Made by a program: the position numbers and the translations under genes
Shown here: positions 34,668 through 37,448 of the stretch, one piece after another
Layout of the letters: each line of letters opens with the position of its first letter
Position numbering within the stretch: the first letter of the stretch is position 1
NCBI RefSeq assembly: GCF_014202495.1
Contig: NZ_JACHHA010000017.1
Coordinates: 1-37,448, forward strand
Direction: 5' to 3'
Length of the DNA stretch: 37,448 nt
Source of the DNA: Cerasibacillus quisquiliarum
GTDB lineage: Bacteria; Bacillota; Bacilli; Bacillales; Amphibacillaceae
Notes under the pieces: model-generated
The model's input: only the letters and a program-made list of their open reading frames with translations
The model's database searches: none
Told to the model about the DNA's origin: nothing

Positions 34668-35465
34668 TCAGATTCCATTTACTTCAGTCTCCTCACTCGA
34701 AAACGGATTTAAATTCCCATCATGATCAAAGTTAAAGCTGTCAAAACGAGTTTTACAATATAAAATAACTAATTGTTCGGGTAAGACAAATAACATCGTG
34801 TAAAAAAGTAGAGGACCCAATAAAATAATCATCATTATATGACCATCAAAACTTATCATATTTTTAAAAATATACTGAAGTAATAAGGAGATTCCTGTTC
34901 CAGCAATGATAGCAATAGGTAATAAAGATTTGGCTTCAAATCTTGTTCTTAATTGTGCTTTCTTGGAACCTAGACGGTATTCTCCTTTACTTAACAATAT
35001 GGAAAAACGAATCCTTGTTACAATTAAAAGTAAAAATCCAAGCAACAACATAATAATCGTCAATTTTACCAAAGAGCCTTCATTAATAATAAATATTCTA
35101 TCTGAACCTATTAAAAACAAAGAACTAATAACAAAAAACAAACCAAAGTTTTGAGATACCAGTATAGATATAAGATACTGCGTTTTCTGCTTTTTTTTAT
35201 AAAGGAACGGAATAGAATATAAGATTGAAAATAAAATTAATATCGCTGTTCCTACAAGATGTAAATAAAACAAGATATCTTTAAAAGGAAATTTCGTATG
35301 ATCCGCTGCAACTACATATGTTAAAAAAAATAAAAGGGTCTGTAAAAACACCGATAATATAAGAATTCTCCCGATAGATTTTGGGCTTTGTCTTCCTGAT
35401 TCCAGAGGTCCTCGTAATACAGCAAAATCTTTTTCATCCAATTTGTTTAATTGACGATAAATCAT
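34668..35465 (-). CDS. Six-helix membrane protein, putative immunity-type paralogue 2
   Basis: The 265-aa protein is paralogous to the one at 33427. It shares LNKLDEKDFAVLR...ESGRQSP at the N terminus, a similar six-helix layout with the loop RFSILLSKGEYRLGSKKAQ, and the C-terminal CKTRFDSFNFDHDGNLNP. ATG 35465 follows AAAGGGGAA; the longer frame from 35516 runs over a toxin-like remnant and is rejected. It sits directly downstream of that remnant, repeating the arrangement seen in the first pair. Confidence 0.65.
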   Translation of the reverse strand: MIYRQLNKLDEKDFAVLRGPLESGRQSPKSIGRILILSVFLQTLLFFLTYVVAADHTKFPFKDILFYLHLVGTAILILFSILYSIPFLYKKKQKTQYLISILVSQNFGLFFVISSLFLIGSDRIFIINEGSLVKLTIIMLLLGFLLLIVTRIRFSILLSKGEYRLGSKKAQLRTRFEAKSLLPIAIIAGTGISLLLQYIFKNMISFDGHIMMIILLGPLLFYTMLFVLPEQLVILYCKTRFDSFNFDHDGNLNPFSSEETEVNGI

Positions 35466-35490
35466 TTTTAAATATTCCCCTTTAGCTAAA

Positions 35491-35683
35491 CTAACTTTTA
35501 AATTTACGAAAACCACCTTTTACCCTATCCATTACTGATTTTTATATTCAACAACACAAACATTCCAGCGACTACATCCACTGCGGTTCCAACACTGGGT
35601 ATCAGAATCAATGATACTTTCAAAAGTATAAAAATCATAAATGGAAATAGCCCTAGCGATAAACTAGAGGCTCCTTTTAAAGC
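35491..35683 (-). pseudogene. Broken toxin-like C-terminal module (frameshifted copy)
   Basis: One frame (stop 35525, open back to 35683) gives a hydrophobic Gly/Ala/Val segment with IPSVGTAVDVVAGMF. After a frame change near 35530, a second frame (35532-35491) gives MDRVKGGFRKFKS. That matches the basic tail WVKKGFRKIKG of the module at 34252. So this is a second, frameshifted copy of the same kind of module, again directly upstream of a six-helix paralogue. Confidence 0.45.
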
Positions 35684-35687
35684 TTAA

Positions 35688-36200
35688 TCAACGATGTAAT
35701 TTAAATCTGTCAACAGGAAGTCTGCATAATAATGTAACAAAAATGATTAATAAAAAAATGGATAGAAGTAATAGAGGTAACCAATTGTTGACGATAAATA
35801 TCAGCACCACAATAATAAAACCTACTAAAATACAACTAGTCGTAATAACTTCTATTTTTAATACTTTTTTTCCTTTTTCAATATATCTCTCTACCATATA
35901 TTCTGATAGAAAAACTTCCTTTTTTTCTTCATAGGCAATTTTATAGAAATACATCCCTAGAACAACGCTTAAAGTTCCAATAACAAATAGTAAGATGACA
36001 CTTAACTTATTTATTGGATAATAAATATCCTTTAAATTTCTTAGTAATGCTAAAACAAGCACGAAAGCAATCCAGTATAATACCTCGCTTGTTTTTTTAT
36101 GATACGCTTTATACACTTTTTTAGACTTTTGATCTAAAAACAACGTATAAGCTTGAGTATCTTTACTTTTCTCCGTATAAAATGGAATTAAATTTTTCAA
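35688..36200 (-). CDS. Small four-helix membrane protein, putative immunity-type (family B, copy 1)
   Basis: The 170-aa protein has a soluble N terminus of about 38 residues (FYTEKSKDTQAYTLFLDQK.KKVYKAYHKK) and about four transmembrane helices in two pairs. The charged linker (EYMVERYIEKGKKVLK) lies between them. It is paralogous to the protein at 36357 (shared TLF(L/I)D...V(Y/F)(K/R)A.HK and YWIAFVL.LALLR). Start is TTG after AAGGGGCAG. The two-paired-helix plan recalls DUF443/TsaI immunity proteins of Staphylococcus, but I cannot show homology. Confidence 0.62.
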   Translation of the reverse strand: MKNLIPFYTEKSKDTQAYTLFLDQKSKKVYKAYHKKTSEVLYWIAFVLVLALLRNLKDIYYPINKLSVILLFVIGTLSVVLGMYFYKIAYEEKKEVFLSEYMVERYIEKGKKVLKIEVITTSCILVGFIIVVLIFIVNNWLPLLLLSIFLLIIFVTLLCRLPVDRFKLHR

Positions 36201-36241
36201 CTGCTTCTGCCCCTTATACTTGAAAGTTTTGGTTTCCCTGC

Positions 36242-36340
36242 CTAGCTAAAAATTGAACCTAGATTACCATAGTGAAGGCGTTCCCAATATGTCACTTGTG
36301 AATGTTCTTCAAACTCTTCTGATACACGGATCGTTATCAT
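36242..36340 (-). pseudogene. Short orphan frame before family B copy 1
   Basis: The 32-residue frame begins MITIRVSEEFEEHSQV and ends HYGNLGSIFS, with only a weak ribosome binding site. It lies between the two family B membrane genes, in the position taken by toxin-like remnants in the first two pairs. Possibly the last piece of a lost toxin. Confidence 0.35.
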
Positions 36341-36356
36341 AATGATTACACTCTCT

Positions 36357-36908
36357 TTACTCTTTATCAAATTCCAGTTTATTTCTAAATAAAATTTGGT
36401 ATCTTATAAACGAAATATTACAAATAATACAACCTAAAATAAGAAAAGAGAAAAATGATGCTATTAGCCAGATGAAAGAAAGATAAATGAGAAATAATAC
36501 TGTAAAAATAATCGAGATAGCAAATAAAAGAGCCGCCATTAACAACTCATTTCTATAATGCTTTTTCCCATCCTGCATATAATCCTTAATCGATTCTGTA
36601 GAAATATCCAAAGGTCGTAACTCTCCAATTGTTCCTTTATAAAAGGAAATACCAATTCCCATTCCGATTACTATTGTAACGAGTGTAAAGGCAAACAGAG
36701 TAACTGGATGTTCATAGGTTATTGGAATTACTTTAACAGCCCTCAACAAGGCTAAAATAAGCACAAAAGCAATCCAATAGAAAATCTGATTAATGGATTT
36801 ATGATTTGCTCTAAATACTTCTTTGGTTTCTGGATCGATAAATAAAGTAAATGCATTCTTTCCTTTAGTCATTTCTGAATAAAATGGAACAGGTTTTTTC
36901 ATTTTCAT
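36357..36908 (-). CDS. Small four-helix membrane protein, putative immunity-type (family B, copy 2)
   Basis: The 183-aa protein is paralogous to the one at 35688: N-terminal FYSEMTKGKNAFTLFIDPETKEVFRANHKS, then YWIAFVLILALLR and three further hydrophobic helices with the linker ESIKDYMQDGKKHYRNE. ATG 36908 is close to its GTGGG; ATG 36902 has better spacing. Like copy 1 it follows a short orphan frame on the same strand. Confidence 0.62.
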   Translation of the reverse strand: MKMKKPVPFYSEMTKGKNAFTLFIDPETKEVFRANHKSINQIFYWIAFVLILALLRAVKVIPITYEHPVTLFAFTLVTIVIGMGIGISFYKGTIGELRPLDISTESIKDYMQDGKKHYRNELLMAALLFAISIIFTVLFLIYLSFIWLIASFFSFLILGCIICNISFIRYQILFRNKLEFDKE

Positions 36909-36921
36909 ATCCCACTTAGCT

Positions 36922-37107
36922 TTAAGTTATCCGAATTTCAAAAGTTTCTGGTGATTTTTCATTTGGCATAAATCGTTGTTTAAAAATATCTTGTTCTCCT
37001 AACCGTATGCTGATTAGTCTCGCAAGCGCTTGACCTCTTACATATTTAGGCACTTGTATGGAGATTTTTTGAGCGGTTTTCTCAAAAAATACTACCCCAA
37101 CCTTGAA
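36922..37107 (-). pseudogene. Orphan frame before family B copy 2
   Basis: The frame is open from a TAA near 37108 and has no start codon with a ribosome binding site. It reads FEKTAQKISIQVPKYVRGQ, then ARLISIRLGEQDIFKQRF and MPNEKSPETFEIRIT before the stop. The composition is protein-like. Its last residues (EIRIT) resemble the beginning of the other orphan frame (ITIRV), so the two may be parts of copies of one lost gene. Confidence 0.35.
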
Positions 37108-37109
37108 TT

Positions 37110-37360
37110 TTTAAACAGGTTCGAGCCACCCCTTGCTGAGGCAGCAGGAGGTCGTTTTTTGGTTTTACCTTTTTCGAAAAAAGTAAAGGTCTTAATGGTT
37201 TTGGTTTTAGGCGGCTAGCCAGGCGGATTTCTTTGACCAGGTACACAAGTGGCTGGCGAATAAATACGGCGCTGACCGCATCATCACGGCCAAGGCCGCG
37301 AAATTACAATACCAAAAGGAACAGCGACAGCAACGCCACAGCCAAGGCAGAGGGTTGTAA
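37110..37360 (+). mobile_element. GC-richer foreign fragment, C-terminal end of an unknown gene
   Basis: The base composition changes abruptly to about 50% GC in 37200-37360. The plus strand from about 37211 encodes AASQADFFDQVHKWLANKY, then GADRIITAKAAKLQYQKEQ and RQQRHSQGRGL with a stop at 37358-37360. It resembles the basic tail of a plasmid or mobile-element protein, but I cannot name the family. No start codon with a ribosome binding site is present, so it is a fragment. Confidence 0.35.
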
Positions 37361-37428
37361 CTGCTAGAATAGAATCAACAGTTTCTGCTTGATAGAATTG
37401 AACACTTTTCTATTAAAATAGCCTCCTA
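37358..37428 (-). pseudogene. Interrupted 5' end of a gene, reads like a sensor/chemoreceptor N terminus
   Basis: On the minus strand AGGAGG (about 37421-37426) is followed by GTG-initiated MFNSIKQKLLILF and a stop where the GC-richer fragment begins. 'SIKxKLLxLF' is how many Bacillus methyl-accepting chemotaxis proteins and sensor kinases begin. This suggests insertion or deletion cut the gene right after its first transmembrane codons. Confidence 0.3.
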
Positions 37429-37448
37429 ATCAGTTAAACTAATAAAAT

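Noticed and set aside
37065..37089. Terminator at the right end
   Set aside because: The palindrome has T on the 5' side and A on the 3' side of its stem on both strands, the opposite of an intrinsic terminator's U-tail arrangement.

Overview
The window comes from a low-GC, endospore-forming member of the Bacillaceae. The left end carries the conserved block pdaB-kbaA-gerD-salA-cwlD, which in Bacillus subtilis and relatives lies beside an rRNA operon. Here an rRNA-type promoter and leader point leftwards out of the window at about 60-165. Strong Shine-Dalgarno sequences, TTG/GTG/possibly ATT starts, a SAM-I riboswitch and Rho-independent terminators all fit a Firmicute.

Layout. (1) 1-4.9 kb: rRNA promoter/leader, then sporulation and germination genes. 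(2) 5-10 kb: a BASS/Acr3-like transporter with a copper-operator-like site; a matrixin-type metalloprotease followed by a lipoprotein that may be TIMP/NTR-like; a divergent ECF sigma factor with its membrane partner; a small inverted-repeat element; an AI-2E family transporter. (3) 10-14.6 kb: a tightly overlapping molybdenum cofactor operon moeB-moeA-mobB-moaE-moaD-moaA. (4) 15-17.2 kb: a truncated GAF-domain protein abutting the orphan C-terminal domain of an acyl-CoA dehydrogenase, which looks like a deletion scar, then a GreA-like factor. (5) 17.2-20.3 kb: the csoR-copA-copZ copper operon with a CsoR operator. (6) 20.3-26.3 kb: an App/Opp-type oligopeptide ABC importer (D-F-B-C-A order). 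(7) 26.3-32.5 kb: a DUF2332-like protein, azlCD under a SAM-I riboswitch, a 5'-nucleotidase-family phosphoesterase and a membrane protein. (8) 32.6-37.4 kb: an accessory region with a one-spacer type I-C-like CRISPR remnant, an array of paralogous multi-pass membrane proteins interleaved with small or broken glycine/alanine-rich toxin-like C-terminal fragments, and at the far right a GC-richer foreign fragment that seems to interrupt another gene.

The most interesting part is 33.4-37.1 kb. Two pairs of paralogous membrane proteins (265-270 aa and 170-183 aa) are each preceded on the same strand by a short orphan reading frame. Two of these frames share a frameshift-separated basic tail. I read this as a decaying tandem toxin-C-terminus/immunity cassette array, similar in logic to Gram-positive LXG/type VII (TspA-like) loci. 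The architecture is seen in the sequence; the toxin/immunity roles are inference. Other notable points are azlCD under SAM control, the metalloprotease/lipoprotein pair, PdaB with Asn in place of the motif-1 Asp, a possible AUU start for the ECF sigma factor, and a reading frame whose last codons lie in a CRISPR repeat.
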